NCBI GenBank assembly: GCA_964481185.1
Contig: CAYZSY010000017.1
Span: forward strand, 1-14,948
Length of the DNA stretch: 14,948 nt
Source: JAOAJC01 sp964481185
Lineage (GTDB): Archaea > Nanobdellota > Nanobdellia > Pacearchaeales > GW2011-AR1
Reading direction: 5' to 3'
The notes below the pieces were generated by a model that made no database searches, was not told where the DNA came from, and worked only from the letters and a program-made list of their open reading frames with translations. Below are positions 1-6,363 of the stretch, piece by piece; the first letter of the stretch is position 1; every line of letters begins with the position of its first letter. The position numbers and the translations under genes were made by a program.

Positions 1-428
1 AGACAAGGCCGCTTTTCCAGGGAAGAATTGCTGCAAGAGAGCTTGCTGCAAATGGGATAAAAGTAACTACATCTGTTGATTCTGGCATGTTTGAGCTAAT
101 TAATAAATCAGATTTAGTTCTGCTTGGAGCTGACGCAATTTTAAAATCTGGAATTATAAATAAGATAGGGAGTGAGATAATAGCAGAGCTTGCTTATGAC
201 CATAATAAGCCACTTTATGTTATAGCTGACTCATGGAAGTTCTCACCAAGAAATGTTGAGATAGAAGAGAGGGATTTTCATGAAGTCTGGAATAATGCGC
301 CTAAAGATGTAAAAGTAATAAATCCAGCATTTGAAAAAGTAGAAAGCAAGTTTATCAGGGGAATTGTGTCTGAATATGGAATATTAAGATTTGGTGATTT
401 TGTCAAGAAAGCTGAGAAAGTGTTTTAA
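1..428 (+). CDS. eIF2B / ribose-1,5-bisphosphate isomerase family protein, 5' truncated
   Basis: The reading frame is open from base 3 to a TAA at 426-428, so the start lies before the window and 141 C-terminal residues are visible. The fragment opens with TRPLFQGR, the family signature ([ES]TRP..QGR), followed by a VDS motif. GADA carries the conserved acidic residue (Asp codon at 132-134), and INKIG and SWKFSPR follow. This is the Rossmann-like C-terminal domain shared by eIF2B alpha/beta/delta homologues, methylthioribose-1-phosphate isomerase and ribose-1,5-bisphosphate isomerase. The last works with type III RuBisCO in archaeal AMP recycling, a pathway known in many DPANN genomes. The catalytic Cys region of the isomerases would lie upstream, so the fragment cannot decide between isomerase and the aIF2B-like role. 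The stop is one base from that of the convergent prefoldin gene. Confidence 0.85.
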   Translation, partial: TRPLFQGRIAARELAANGIKVTTSVDSGMFELINKSDLVLLGADAILKSGIINKIGSEIIAELAYDHNKPLYVIADSWKFSPRNVEIEERDFHEVWNNAPKDVKVINPAFEKVESKFIRGIVSEYGILRFGDFVKKAEKVF

Positions 429-429
429 T

Positions 430-858
430 TTATCTTTTCTGGTTTTTTACATTTTTTAATTCGGAAAGAGATTTATTCATTAATCCTCTGTATAATTCAA
501 AAGACGCCATAAGAGATGCTTTTGCTTCGTGAAAATTTCTTATCTGGGATTCTATAATCTTCTCTGTTTCTGCTTGGGTTTTTTTAAGAACAACGCCTGC
601 GCCAATATTGACAAAAAAGTTGCTGTCCTCGCACGAAGATTTTAAATAAACGCCTTTTCCAACTGAAGATAGCATATTCTTGCCTTTTGCCTCCTTTAAA
701 AATTTCAGATTATCCTTGAATTCTTCAAGTTCGCTAATCTGCTGCAAAACATAATATATTTTCTCATCAAGCTCGTGAAGATTCTTCTCAATTAAAGAAA
801 CCTTGAGCATTGCTTCTTCGTTCATTTCTTTATCTTGTTCCATTTGTTCCATAACCAT
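430..858 (-). CDS. pfdA: Prefoldin alpha subunit
   Basis: This 142-residue protein has the prefoldin alpha architecture. An N-terminal helix with heptad-like hydrophobics (about 10-57) is followed by beta-hairpins (about 61-92) with the family-typical GKGVYLKS and FFVNIGAGVVLKKT segments, then a second long helix (about 94-140). Prefoldin is a hexameric ATP-independent chaperone (two alpha, four beta) that holds unfolded proteins in coiled-coil tentacles and passes them to the thermosome. The beta subunit is not in this window. Translation may start at the ATG at 858 or at the ATG two codons later; the first is preferred because a TATA-like element lies about 26 bases upstream, giving a leaderless message. 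Its promoter overlaps the end of the methyltransferase gene. Confidence 0.93.
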   Translation of the reverse strand: MVMEQMEQDKEMNEEAMLKVSLIEKNLHELDEKIYYVLQQISELEEFKDNLKFLKEAKGKNMLSSVGKGVYLKSSCEDSNFFVNIGAGVVLKKTQAETEKIIESQIRNFHEAKASLMASFELYRGLMNKSLSELKNVKNQKR

Positions 859-878
859 AGTATTGTCTAGAAATGGGG

Positions 879-889
879 CTTTTAAATTT
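879..889 (-). promoter_or_regulatory. TATA-like element of the prefoldin gene
   Basis: On the minus strand an AAATTTAAAAG run is centred about 26 bases before the ATG at 858. That is archaeal TATA-to-start-site spacing, so the transcript would begin at or next to the start codon. It overlaps the 3' end of the methyltransferase gene. Positional inference only. Confidence 0.5.
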
Positions 890-1424
890 ATTTAACAGAT
901 ATCTTCCAAACTTCAAGACTCTCAAAGAAGAATTTTTGCGAGGAAAGAATTTTGTGTTTCATGGAGCTCTTTTTAAGGAGGTTTAAGATTCTTTCTTTAG
1001 GTGTTAAGGATGAGATAACAAGAAGAATAATTCCATATTTATTTAGATAATCTTTCACGCTTCTTAAGAATTTAATTATTATCTCATCTCCTCTTTTTCC
1101 GCCTGTTGTTGCTAACTTGCTTTCTTTGTCTTCTCTTCTGTCTTTTGGCAGATATGGGGGATTAAAGGCGATTATGTCAAATTTTTGTTTTATATTTGAG
1201 AACAAGTTTGATTTAACTGCATTAATGTTTTTTATCTTAAGATTATCTATGGCCTCTCTATCTATATCTGCTGCAAGAACTGATTTTGCTCCAGCGGCGA
1301 GGGCGGCTTTTGCCTGAATGCCAGAGCCAGCTCCTAAATCAAGGAAAGACTTATTTTTTACATATTTCTTAACTTCTCTCTCAAGCAAAAATGAATCTTC
1401 TCTCGGCGCGTAAATCATTTGCAA
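888..1424 (-). CDS. HemK/Mtq2-like protein-glutamine N-methyltransferase (release factor aRF1)
   Basis: A 178-residue class I SAM-dependent methyltransferase. The N-terminal YAPREDSFLL stretch (5-14) is typical of the archaeal/eukaryotic HemK2/Mtq2 group. Motif I, DLGAGSG (29-35), binds SAM; the acidic D53-I-D55 ends the second strand; the catalytic NPPY motif (88-91, in FNPPYLP) positions a glutamine or asparagine side-chain amide. The length fits the short archaeal form, which lacks the extra N-terminal domain of bacterial PrmC. Known homologues methylate the GGQ glutamine of the class I release factor with the help of a Trm112-like zinc protein, which is not visible here. The gene lies 13 bases downstream of the small membrane protein gene, so both are probably on one transcript. 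ATG 1418 (M3) is an alternative start. Other NPPY methyltransferases cannot be fully excluded. Confidence 0.88.
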   Translation of the reverse strand: MQMIYAPREDSFLLEREVKKYVKNKSFLDLGAGSGIQAKAALAAGAKSVLAADIDREAIDNLKIKNINAVKSNLFSNIKQKFDIIAFNPPYLPKDRREDKESKLATTGGKRGDEIIIKFLRSVKDYLNKYGIILLVISSLTPKERILNLLKKSSMKHKILSSQKFFFESLEVWKISVK

Positions 1425-1437
1425 TATAAATTAAATT

Positions 1438-1767
1438 TTAAGGGAAAAATTTATCTACTAATGCAAGAAACTGGTTTTTGAACAATAACATTGAAAGCGC
1501 AATGGCTAAAATGACGAGACCGGTAAGAGTTATCAAAATCCATTTTAACCTGCCTGATGCTTCTTCCTGTTTCTTTGGAATATCTTTTATAGATTCTTCT
1601 TTCATTGGAGATGGAAGAGGAGAAATTCCTCTTGAGATGTATGATGATGCTTCATTAACCTCTTGCTGATTATAGCCGGCATTGATAAAACTTGATGTTG
1701 CTTCTTCTAAATTAAATCCCCTGTTCAACGCATTTTTTATCCCTGCTGCTATTTCATCATTGGTCAT
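1438..1767 (-). CDS. Small single-pass membrane protein with N-terminal helical domain, unknown function
   Basis: This 109-residue protein is not assigned to a named family. Residues 1-46 look like a small three-helix domain (EIAAGIKNALNRGFNLEEA, then a FINAGYNQQEVNEA segment), superficially like a UBA-type fold: helix, GF/GY turn, helix. A polar Pro/Lys/Glu linker (47-72) follows, then one membrane helix (about 75-96) and a short tail ending KFFP. There is no signal peptide, so the helical domain is probably cytoplasmic. Similar short proteins with this N-terminal pattern seem common in DPANN genomes, from memory and unverified. It starts 13 bases before the methyltransferase and shares its direction. 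The start is supported by an AGGTG ribosome-binding sequence at 1776-1780. Confidence 0.75.
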   Translation of the reverse strand: MTNDEIAAGIKNALNRGFNLEEATSSFINAGYNQQEVNEASSYISRGISPLPSPMKEESIKDIPKKQEEASGRLKWILITLTGLVILAIALSMLLFKNQFLALVDKFFP

Positions 1768-1790
1768 TTGTAAGACACCTGCTGTTCATT

Positions 1791-1806
1791 AAGAACTTTC
1801 GTTCTT
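1791..1806 (-). promoter_or_regulatory. GNRA-tetraloop hairpin at the predicted mRNA 5' end
   Basis: On the minus strand the sequence reads AAGAAC-GAAA-GTTCTT, a perfect 6-bp stem closed by a GAAA (GNRA) tetraloop. The TATA-like element at 1829-1836 predicts a transcript start near 1808, so this hairpin would sit at the extreme 5' end of the mRNA, ahead of the AGGTG site and the ATG at 1767. Confidence 0.5.
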
Positions 1807-1828
1807 GAGGTCTTGCTAACAACTTCCC

Positions 1829-1836
1829 TTTTATAT
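1829..1836 (-). promoter_or_regulatory. TATA-like element upstream of the 1767 gene
   Basis: The minus-strand ATATAAAA is preceded by G and followed by GGG. It lies about 66 bases before the start codon, so unlike most promoters here it predicts a leader of about 40 bases. It lies between the gene and the end of RNase J, whose stop is at 1852. Confidence 0.5.
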
Positions 1837-1851
1837 CCTGTAACCACTTAA

Positions 1852-3186
1852 TCATTTTAAGATGAGAGCCTGCCCATTTTGCATAGAATGGACAGTTTTA
1901 TTAATTTTATATCCCATTTCTTGGGCAAGGTCTAGAGTGCCGCTCTGTTTTTTTAAATCTCCATGCGAGGGAATTATGTGCTCTGGATTAAGAAGCCTTA
2001 TAAGGTCTCTTATATCTTCCCTTCCTCCGTGACCTGAGACGTGAATATTATCAAAAATTCTTACATTATGCTTCTTGAGTCTTTTGTTTAGCTCAAAACG
2101 ATTTGCTTCGTTTATAGGGGATGGAATTGTCTTTGAGGAGAAAATAACCTGGTCGTTTGAAGATAATTTTATTGGGAATTGGTTTCTTGAAATCCTGTCA
2201 AGAATAGAACCTGGCTCGCCCTGGTGTCCTGTACAGAGAATCAAGTAATTGCTTTTGTTCTGATTTACTTTTTTAAGAACTTTGTCAATCTGCTTTCTAA
2301 AAGAGAGCATCTGGACGTGGCGCATAAATGGGGCTTTGCCTATATTGTTTGCAGCTGTGACATATTTGTTCATACTTCTTCCAAGAATAATAACTTTCCT
2401 GTTCAGCTTGTCTCCTAGTTCAGCTATAGTTTTCAATCTGGCTATATGAGATGAAAAAGTTGTAACAATCATGCCAGAATTTCTGTTGTCAGTTGAGAAG
2501 AAAACATCTTCAAGCAGACCTTTTGCTATTTTTTCAGAAGGGGTTTTCCTATCATCATTTGAATAAAGAGAGTCTACTATTAAGGATTTTACTCCAATCC
2601 TAGAAAGTTCTTTTAGCCGTTTATAATTTGGCTTATCTCCAAAAACAGGCGAGTTGTCAAGCTTGAAATCATTTGCATAAGCTATAATTCCATTAGGAGT
2701 ATGAACAGCTATTAAGGTACTCTGCAAAGTTGAGTGGGTCATGTTAATAAATTCAACTTTATACGATTTTTTTCCCTTGATATAATACGAATTGTTTGGG
2801 TGAACTGATATAATTTTATTTCTTAAGCTTGAGTTGTTGTCTTCTAACAAAGTTTTAAGGACCTCTGTTGTAAATGGGGTTCCCAAAATTGGAGCGTTAT
2901 AGCGATAAGCATTGTATTGGAGGGCGCCAACGTGGTCAAGATGAGCGTGTGAGATAAGTATTGCCCTGACTTTCTCTCTTAAATTATTTGAGTCAAGATA
3001 TAAATCATCTGGCAAAGCTCCTATCGCGCGCATGCCTCTCTCTGTAGGAACTTTTTCTCTTTCAGCCAGGCCAACTATCGCCGGCATGAACAAACCGTCA
3101 TCAAACAAGATAACATCGTCTCCTGTTTCAAGGGCAGTCATGTTCTTTCCCACCTCGTTATAACCTCCAATTGTGTGTATTTTCAT
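1852..3186 (-). CDS. rnj: Archaeal RNase J family ribonuclease (metallo-beta-lactamase / beta-CASP)
   Basis: A 444-residue protein with all hallmarks of a two-metal beta-CASP nuclease. GGYNEVGKNM is near the N terminus. The zinc-binding HAHLDH has H80, H82, D84 and H85; motif 3 histidine is H151 (NMTHST) and motif 4 aspartate is D173 (ANDFKLD). The beta-CASP motifs are the acidic D205, H247 in TTFSSH, and H386 in HVSGHGGRED; TGHQGEPGS is at 319-327 and a terminal SHGD has H408. No KH domains precede the nuclease core, so this is the RNase J type rather than aCPSF1. Archaeal RNase J enzymes are 5'-3' exoribonucleases that act in RNA turnover and prefer 5'-monophosphate ends. The length fits the archaeal form, without the bacterial C-terminal domain. 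It has its own leaderless promoter and is divergent from the RNase P subunit gene, so two RNA-processing enzymes share a control region. Confidence 0.95.
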   Translation of the reverse strand: MKIHTIGGYNEVGKNMTALETGDDVILFDDGLFMPAIVGLAEREKVPTERGMRAIGALPDDLYLDSNNLREKVRAILISHAHLDHVGALQYNAYRYNAPILGTPFTTEVLKTLLEDNNSSLRNKIISVHPNNSYYIKGKKSYKVEFINMTHSTLQSTLIAVHTPNGIIAYANDFKLDNSPVFGDKPNYKRLKELSRIGVKSLIVDSLYSNDDRKTPSEKIAKGLLEDVFFSTDNRNSGMIVTTFSSHIARLKTIAELGDKLNRKVIILGRSMNKYVTAANNIGKAPFMRHVQMLSFRKQIDKVLKKVNQNKSNYLILCTGHQGEPGSILDRISRNQFPIKLSSNDQVIFSSKTIPSPINEANRFELNKRLKKHNVRIFDNIHVSGHGGREDIRDLIRLLNPEHIIPSHGDLKKQSGTLDLAQEMGYKINKTVHSMQNGQALILK

Positions 3187-3207
3187 ACAAACCTAAATCC
3201 AATGCTG

Positions 3208-3215
3208 TTTAAATA
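3208..3215 (-). promoter_or_regulatory. TATA box of the RNase J gene
   Basis: TATTTAAA on the minus strand is centred 25 bases before the ATG at 3186, so the message is predicted to be leaderless. It lies back to back with the promoter of the RNase P subunit gene within 84 bases. Confidence 0.6.
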
Positions 3216-3241
3216 ACTTATTAGATATCATGGAGCTAAGG

Positions 3242-3249
3242 TATAAATA
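3242..3249 (+). promoter_or_regulatory. TATA box of the RNase P subunit gene
   Basis: TATAAATA, a near-consensus archaeal TATA box, is centred about 25 bases before the ATG at 3271. No ribosome-binding site precedes that ATG, consistent with a leaderless transcript. Confidence 0.7.
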
Positions 3250-3270
3250 CGAAAAAAGATATCTTAGAAG

Positions 3271-3552
3271 ATGAAACTTAAGGAAAAATCCAGCGCAAGG
3301 ATAAAAAGAGTCTATCTGCTGCTTGAAGCGAAAGGCAGGGCAAATGTTGAAAGAGCGATTCTTGATTATACTGGTGTTCTTGGCTGGGCAAAGGCATCTC
3401 CAATATTTGTTGAAGGCGGGAAATCTGAAGGGAGAATTATTCTCTCTATAGGGAGGGCAGAGATAAATAACATGAGGGCAGCCTTTGAAGCTTCTCCTCT
3501 TTCCATAAAAATATTAAAAGTTTCAGGAACAATAAAAGGCGTTGAGAGATAG
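3271..3552 (+). CDS. rnp2: Ribonuclease P protein component 2 (Pop5/Rpp14 family)
   Basis: This 93-residue protein resembles archaeal Pop5. The basic N terminus leads into a strand (ARIKRVYLLLEA, about 9-20), then a helix (NVERAILDYTGVLG). AKASPIFV follows, and GRIILSIGRAEINNMRAAF matches the strand-helix unit of Pop5 (in Pyrococcus Pop5 the similar stretch is GIIRCDRNHVEDVRFAL). The C-terminal ILKVSGTIKGV matches the family ending LGVSGTIKR. In archaea, Pop5 pairs with Rpp30 to support the catalytic domain of RNase P RNA in maturing tRNA 5' ends. It lacks the longer N-terminal extension of some homologues. The identification comes from remembered family features, without an alignment search. 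Confidence 0.85.
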   Translation: MKLKEKSSARIKRVYLLLEAKGRANVERAILDYTGVLGWAKASPIFVEGGKSEGRIILSIGRAEINNMRAAFEASPLSIKILKVSGTIKGVER

Positions 3553-3572
3553 TAATAAGACAAAAGCGGAAG

Positions 3573-3580
3573 TTTTAATT
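3573..3580 (+). promoter_or_regulatory. Weak TATA-like element of the pilin-like cluster
   Basis: TTTTAATT is centred about 26 bases before the ATG at 3603, again the leaderless spacing. The match to the archaeal consensus is weak. The preceding gene ends at 3552 with no clear terminator, so read-through from it is possible. Confidence 0.35.
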
Positions 3581-3602
3581 ATCTAATTTATCTGAAAGAG
3601 AA

Positions 3603-4091
3603 ATGAAAACAAGAGGCCAGATTCAGATATCTTTTGGAATGATCTTTTCAATAATTATCATAATCGCCACAGTTGCAGTAGGATTTTATGTAATAAACTA
3701 TTTTTTGAATCTAGGAAGCTGCACAAAGACAGGATTGTTCTGGAATGATTTGAGAGATGAAGTTGATAAGGCGTGGAACAGCGACATAACTCAAACAATA
3801 TTCAAAGGAAATGTTCCTTCTGGCATAGATTACGTCTGTTTCGGCAATATAAGTGTAGCATCTGCTGGAGATAGTGAGATGAATATAGTTGTTTCTGAAC
3901 TAAAAAATTATGGAGAGGACGATAAAAACTCGTTCATTTATCCCCCTAAAAGAGCGTGTGAGATTGCATTCTATAATTTAAAGCACGCCAGTTTTGATAG
4001 TTTCTTTTGCGTTCGTGAGAAATCTGGAAGCGTAAGTGTAAAACTCTCAAAATCGAGCAGTGATGCGCTAGTTAAATTAAGCAGACCTTGA
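3603..4091 (+). CDS. Pilin-like surface protein 1 (class III-type leader)
   Basis: A 162-residue protein. The five-residue basic leader MKTRG is followed by Q6 and a long hydrophobic helix (about 10-35). This is the layout of an archaeal type IV pilin, which a prepilin peptidase (PibD/FlaK type) would cut after Gly5. The canonical glutamate at about +5 is missing, so processing is inferred. The rest (36-162) is a predicted extracellular domain with four cysteines (in GSC, YVCFG, RACE and FFCV). No named family is recognised. It is the first of four proteins with this layout in one co-directional cluster, and its TGA lies one base before the next ATG. Confidence 0.72.
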   Translation: MKTRGQIQISFGMIFSIIIIIATVAVGFYVINYFLNLGSCTKTGLFWNDLRDEVDKAWNSDITQTIFKGNVPSGIDYVCFGNISVASAGDSEMNIVVSELKNYGEDDKNSFIYPPKRACEIAFYNLKHASFDSFFCVREKSGSVSVKLSKSSSDALVKLSRP

Positions 4092-4092
4092 C

Positions 4093-4362
4093 ATGGGAGC
4101 GAAGGAATTTGATTATTATATGTTTATAGACTATTCAGAGAACTTTCTAGGTTATATGATTCTAGAAAAAGCCAGAAAGAAAGAGTTTCTTCCCAAGATA
4201 TCAAAATATTCTAATTTTGAGAAACTTGTTAGGATAATTGACGGAAACAATACAAAAGTTGTTAAAGAAAATGAATTAAAAAATGGCTCCATAGAATATA
4301 AAACGAGTTTAGTTCTTGATAGTTTATTAAATATAGAAAGATTAAAGCATGAAAACTATTAG
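4093..4362 (+). CDS. Small soluble protein within the pilin-like cluster, unknown function
   Basis: An 89-residue protein with no signal peptide or membrane helix and no cysteine, so it is probably cytoplasmic. It starts one base after the stop of pilin-like protein 1 and is very likely translated from the same message. The N-terminal DYYMFIDYSENFLGYMIL resembles the first beta-hairpin of RNase H-like folds (strand, acidic residue, strand). The C-terminal half (NFEKLVRIIDG, then SLVLDSLLNIERLK) looks like a strand followed by a helix. From memory, related DPANN proteins are longer, with an extra central region between PKISK and YSNFEKLV; if so, this copy has lost the middle of the domain. No function is assigned. 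Confidence 0.7.
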   Translation: MGAKEFDYYMFIDYSENFLGYMILEKARKKEFLPKISKYSNFEKLVRIIDGNNTKVVKENELKNGSIEYKTSLVLDSLLNIERLKHENY

Positions 4363-4375
4363 ATGGAATATATAG

Positions 4376-4410
4376 TTATTTAAATGTTATAAATCTTTCT
4401 GTTAAAGGAG
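4376..4410 (+). promoter_or_regulatory. Possible internal promoter and ribosome-binding site before pilin-like protein 2
   Basis: The 54-base gap before ATG 4417 holds two overlapping TATA-like stretches (TTATTTAAATG at 4376-4386 and GTTATAAAT at 4386-4394). A good ribosome-binding sequence, AAAGGAG, follows at 4404-4410, six bases before the ATG. This gene may be transcribed separately from the first two genes of the cluster. Confidence 0.5.
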
Positions 4411-4416
4411 ATATTT

Positions 4417-5364
4417 ATGAATAAAAGAGGGGTTGAATTTAGTTTTGGATGGTTATTTGCACTAGTTGTCGGAGCAGTGATAATCTTCCTTGCAATTTAC
4501 GCAGCAATAAAATTTATCGGGAGCGAGAAAAGTGTGCAAGAAACAGAGAGCGCAAAACAACTAGAGTCAATTTTAATTCCTATAGAAACAGGAACTGAAG
4601 AAGGCAAAAGCACAGCACCAATAATTTTCCCTGCAGAGACAAGAGTTTATAATGAGTGCAATAGTGAGGGGAACTTTGGGGAGCAGTCTATAAGAGTTTC
4701 TACATTATTTGGAAAAAAATGGCAAGAGCAGGGGTTGCCAGTAGTGTCATATAACAAGTATATTTTTTCTCCAGATTTAATGCAATCAAAGGAAATGTAC
4801 GTTTTTTCCAAGCAATTTAAGATGCCTTTCAAGGCGGCGAATATTCTAATCATGTGGAGCGATAAATATTGCTTTGAAAATCCTTCAAATGAGATTGAAA
4901 AAGAGATAGAAGAGTTAAAGCTGAATAATGTAAATATAACTGATGACATAACAACGTGTGATAAAAAAAGTAGAAAGGTCTGCTTTGCTTCCGAGTCGCC
5001 TATGTGTGATGTTGTTGTTAACACGAGGGCAAACAGTGCAACATGGAAAGGGAAACAGCCAGTTTATTATGAAGGTTCTTTAATTTACGGAGCTATTTTT
5101 TCTGAACCTGAAATTTATGAGTGCCAGATAAAAAGGCTTATGAAAAGAGCATCTGAACTTGCTCTTTTGTATAATTCTAAGAGTGAGCTTATTGCCTCGG
5201 AAAGCGGGGGATGCAGTTCAGATTTGCAGGGAGAGCTGAAATCTCTTGCAGCTGCAGAGATGCAAATTAATAATTCAGCTGATCTTAGGAACATTAATTT
5301 ACTAGCTGAAGAATTAAATGAAAAGCAGAAAGCCATGACTAGCTGCAAGATTTGGGGAGATTGA
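4417..5364 (+). CDS. Pilin-like surface protein 2 (large, eight cysteines)
   Basis: At 315 residues this is the largest member of the cluster. The leader MNKRG is followed by V6 and a hydrophobic helix (about 9-33, SFGWLFALVVGAVIIFLAI), the pilin-like layout. The extracellular part carries eight cysteines and several recognisable stretches: PAETRVYNECN, KYIFSPDL, YVFSKQFKMPFKAANIL and KVCFAS. The C terminus is helical and polar. I recall closely similar proteins, annotated only as hypothetical, in other DPANN genomes, so the family seems conserved, but I cannot name it. The start is fixed by AAAGGAG six bases upstream. The next gene starts two bases after the TGA, so they are co-translated. 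A major structural subunit is unlikely given its size; a minor pilin or membrane-anchored scaffold is more plausible. Confidence 0.72.
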   Translation: MNKRGVEFSFGWLFALVVGAVIIFLAIYAAIKFIGSEKSVQETESAKQLESILIPIETGTEEGKSTAPIIFPAETRVYNECNSEGNFGEQSIRVSTLFGKKWQEQGLPVVSYNKYIFSPDLMQSKEMYVFSKQFKMPFKAANILIMWSDKYCFENPSNEIEKEIEELKLNNVNITDDITTCDKKSRKVCFASESPMCDVVVNTRANSATWKGKQPVYYEGSLIYGAIFSEPEIYECQIKRLMKRASELALLYNSKSELIASESGGCSSDLQGELKSLAAAEMQINNSADLRNINLLAEELNEKQKAMTSCKIWGD

Positions 5365-5365
5365 T

Positions 5366-5866
5366 ATGAAAAAAATAAAGAAAGGTCAGACAAAAATACA
5401 GGAGATGGCTTTTGTTTTAATTGCAATTGTAATCTTCTTTTCAATGGTTGCACTAGTTTATTTTTCAATCAGACTTTCAAGTTTAAAGGGAGATGCAGAG
5501 ACGCAGAGGGAGCAGTCAACCAAAGAGATTATAAGGAAACTATCTGATATTCCAGAGTTTTCATGGGCAGATTGTTCTGGCTGTATTGATATGGATAAAG
5601 TGTTTGTGCTTAAGGGCAAGAGTTCTTATAATAATTTCTGGGCACTAGATTACCTAGCAATTGAGAAAATTTATCCTAACAGAACAAAGAGTGAGTGCAC
5701 AAACGCAAATTATCCTGAATGTACGACTATCATCCTGATAAACAAAACAGGAAGTTATGGAAGCCCTACGGGGGCTTTTGTCTCTTTATGTGGATATTAT
5801 AAAGAATATGGGGGTATAAGGTGCGAGCTTGGCAAAATATATGCTTCGGCTAAAGAAATACAATGA
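5366..5866 (+). CDS. Pilin-like surface protein 3
   Basis: A 166-residue protein with leader MKKIKKG, then Q8 and a hydrophobic helix (about 14-36, MAFVLIAIVIFFSMVALVYF). A glutamate sits six residues after the predicted cut, the closest in this cluster to the Glu of classic pilins. The outer domain has six cysteines, including a C-S-G-C pair just after a FSWADCSGC stretch and two spaced cysteines in SECTN and PECTT. No named family is recognised. A GGGGAGA ribosome-binding site lies before the ATG inside the end of the upstream gene. Its TGA overlaps the ATG of the next gene (ATGA at 5863-5866), so translation is coupled. Confidence 0.72.
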   Translation: MKKIKKGQTKIQEMAFVLIAIVIFFSMVALVYFSIRLSSLKGDAETQREQSTKEIIRKLSDIPEFSWADCSGCIDMDKVFVLKGKSSYNNFWALDYLAIEKIYPNRTKSECTNANYPECTTIILINKTGSYGSPTGAFVSLCGYYKEYGGIRCELGKIYASAKEIQ

Positions 5867-6363
5867 TAAAGATAAGAGAGAGAAATGGGCAGGAAGAGAT
5901 TGTGGGGTTTGTAATTATTGTCGTCATTGTTGCAGTTGTGCTTAGCGTTGTTTTGGGGGTGTATATCAGGCAAGAAGCACCAATAACAAAGGCTGAAAGC
6001 AAAGATGTTTCACAGTTCTTAGATAGTGCTATGGAATACACTAGTGAGTGCACAAATGGCATAGGTGAGTATTTTTCAGTTGAGGAATTAATTAGAGAGT
6101 GTTATTACGACTCTAAGTGTAATGGAGCGAGTTCATGCGATATGTTAACCCGAACTTTACAAGAGATGATAGATTTTAACTGGAAGATTGGAGAGGATAA
6201 ACCTTTCAAAGGGTATATGTTTAATGCAAGTTATTCATCAGCCAATAAAGAAGAAATTCTGCTGATAAAAAAAGGGCTATGCGCAACAGAAAAAATAGGG
6301 GCAGAACATCTTAGTCCTGCAACACCTGGAGCAATTATAAGCATTCTAGAGATATGTTCTTAG
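5863..6363 (+). CDS. Pilin-like surface protein 4
   Basis: A 166-residue protein starting on an ATGA overlap with pilin-like protein 3. The leader MIKIRERNG is followed by Q10-E-E and a hydrophobic helix (about 13-34, IVGFVIIVVIVAVVLSVVLG), again a type IV pilin-like start. The outer domain has six cysteines, three close together (ECYYDSKCNGASSC), and is mainly helical (VEELIRECYY, MLTRTLQEMIDF). A glutamate lies within three residues of the predicted cut. The function is unknown. The gene ends exactly where the convergent winged-helix regulator ends, so no space remains for a terminator. Confidence 0.72.
   Translation: MIKIRERNGQEEIVGFVIIVVIVAVVLSVVLGVYIRQEAPITKAESKDVSQFLDSAMEYTSECTNGIGEYFSVEELIRECYYDSKCNGASSCDMLTRTLQEMIDFNWKIGEDKPFKGYMFNASYSSANKEEILLIKKGLCATEKIGAEHLSPATPGAIISILEICS

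Noticed and set aside
1117..1317. Open frames on the strand opposite the methyltransferase, RNase J, the S-layer gene and the Ig-like surface gene
   Set aside because: They are out of frame with clear family matches, have no promoters or ribosome-binding sites, and their translations show no recognisable domain.
1638..1672. TGATGA followed by CTGA, resembling C and D boxes of an archaeal guide RNA
   Set aside because: The boxes are only about 25 bases apart, too close for a complete C/D RNA, lack C'/D' boxes and lie inside the small membrane protein gene.
3256..3265. Palindrome AAGATATCTT between the TATA box and ATG of the RNase P subunit gene, with a second AGATATC at 3223-3229
   Set aside because: Ten-base palindromes are expected about 15 times by chance in this length, more with AT-rich sequence. 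No regulator is linked to it.
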